Shown: one piece after another, positions 12,821 to 13,454 of the stretch
Numbering within the stretch: the first letter of the stretch is position 1
Layout of the letters: each line of letters starts with the position of its first letter
Assembly: GCA_021816385.1 (NCBI GenBank)
Contig: JAKAYJ010000016.1
Location: 1-13,454 of the forward strand
DNA length: 13,454 nt
Source of the DNA: Thermoplasmata archaeon
GTDB taxonomy: Archaea > Thermoplasmatota > Thermoplasmata > Thermoplasmatales > Thermoplasmataceae
Direction of reading: 5' to 3'
Notes under the pieces: model-generated
What the model was told of the DNA's origin: nothing
Database searches by the model: none
Seen by the model: only the letters and a program-made list of their open reading frames with translations
Program-made: the position numbers and the translations under genes

Positions 12821-12832
12821 TAAATATAAATT
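12821..12832 (-). promoter_or_regulatory. TATA box of the 39-residue membrane protein
   Basis: AATTTATATTTA on the minus strand, centred about 24 bases from the ATG at 12802. Confidence 0.45.
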
Positions 12833-12836
12833 TTGC

Positions 12837-13013
12837 TTACTCTTCCTCATGAAGGTATAGTGCCACTCCTCCACTGAATAGGGCAACTCCTATCCAGGTA
12901 ACTCCGGCAATTAATCTCGTAAATCCAAAAATATTTATTAACCCATTGGCAGCTGGTATTGAAAATACCTCAAATGCAGCAAGGAGGCTTAGAAGACAAC
13001 AATCTCCCAGCAC
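12837..13013 (-). pseudogene. possible transporter C-terminal remnant (two membrane spans)
   Basis: An open frame of 58 codons, starting at best with GTG at 13013 and bounded upstream by a stop, encodes two hydrophobic stretches (LLSLLAAFEVFSIPAANGLI and AGVTWIGVALFSGGVALYL) and ends in HEEE. The helix-PAANG-helix pattern resembles the end of a major-facilitator-type permease. There is no SD and no clear promoter. It may be the tail of a decayed transporter beside the MFS-like gene at 13188, or a genuine small two-span protein. Confidence 0.35.
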
Positions 13014-13187
13014 ATGTTTAAGTTATAGGGGAATAATAACTCTATTTGCAAATCAGGTTGATATTAATCTATATGACTAGAAATATTGACCAACAAGGTT
13101 TTTTATTGATAAGACAAAAGAATCACGAATAGAGGAATTTCTTCTATGCAATTTTTAAGAACGGTGGATGATTATACACAAACAGTT

Positions 13188-13454
13188 TCATGGTTTCGTC
13201 AGAAATCTATTACTAGAATTTCCTGCATCGCCTTCCCATATATTTGAATACAACCCAGGGTAGAGAAATGCCAGAAACAGTCCAGAAACTCCGAGTATTA
13301 GCCATGCCATGGAGTAATCTACCCTGATAGCAATAAATATGAAAACTATGGGTGAGGATATGGATATCACTTTCTGCATGAAGTTATTGAAACCAAGGGA
13401 GAATGGAAGGTAGTTCGAACTAGGCTCAAGCTGCATCACTATGAAATAAAGCAT
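13188..13454 (-). CDS. C-terminal part of an MFS-like transporter (5' end outside window)
   Basis: 88 residues are visible and the frame is open to the right edge, so the N-terminus is missing. Two strong membrane helices (VISISSPIVFIFIAI and MAWLILGVSGLFLAFLY) follow an amphipathic or half-membrane segment with a P-x-S-L-G-F-N-N-F pattern, consistent with helices 10-12 of a major facilitator. The tail (SNIWEGDAGNSSNRFLTKP) is polar. The methionine at the edge is probably internal. Substrate unknown. Confidence 0.55.
   Translation of the reverse strand: MLYFIVMQLEPSSNYLPFSLGFNNFMQKVISISSPIVFIFIAIRVDYSMAWLILGVSGLFLAFLYPGLYSNIWEGDAGNSSNRFLTKP

Overview
The window looks like a stretch of an archaeal chromosome, most likely from the Thermoplasmata (a Thermoplasma/Ferroplasma/Cuniculiplasma-like organism; this is inference). 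The signs are two tRNA genes without encoded CCA, a short archaeal-type triosephosphate isomerase, TATA boxes about 25 bases ahead of tRNA and leaderless start sites, Shine-Dalgarno sequences of the GGTG/GGTGATC/GGGAGGT type in the packed operon, T-tract terminators, and an AT-rich composition.

Bases 1-5790 are chromosomal backbone mixed with accessory and decaying genes. In order: the 3' end of an unrecognised gene; a class I SAM methyltransferase (minus) split by a one-base shift exactly at an A_AAA_AAG heptamer; a beta-class DNA adenine methyltransferase that closely resembles DpnA (GATC) and has no restriction partner; a cupin-domain protein; a membrane-anchored protein broken at an (AT)3 tract; a startless possible transposase remnant; tRNA-Lys(CTT); tpiA with a downstream membrane-protein gene; and tRNA-Gly(TCC).

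Bases ~5800-12090 look like an integrated, possibly cryptic plasmid or virus lying just downstream of tRNA-Gly. A 339-residue protein of unknown function (minus) and a ribbon-helix-helix protein (plus) diverge from a 105-base spacer filled with inverted repeats. The plus operon continues without real gaps (ATGA/TTGA overlaps, strong SD sites) through two small ORFs, an 879-residue SF3/D5-type replicative helicase, two Sm-fold candidates (one strikingly Hfq-like), unknown small proteins, a four-cysteine protein, an Asp/Pro-rich peptide and a final ORF, and ends at a T7 tract. No integrase, capsid or partition gene is recognisable. Inside the helicase gene, an 11-base sequence occurs four times as two inverted pairs of identical geometry, read in three different frames, so it is a nucleic-acid signal and a candidate origin or RNA structure.

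Bases ~12090-13454 are sparse: two tiny predicted membrane proteins on the minus strand, two related palindromes, a strong unassigned promoter followed by hairpins, a possible transporter remnant, and the 3' end of an MFS-like transporter that runs off the window.

Working model (inference): the element encodes a regulator pair, a Rep helicase that may act on sites inside its own gene, and a set of small nucleic-acid-binding proteins including an Hfq/Sm pair that could handle element or host RNA.
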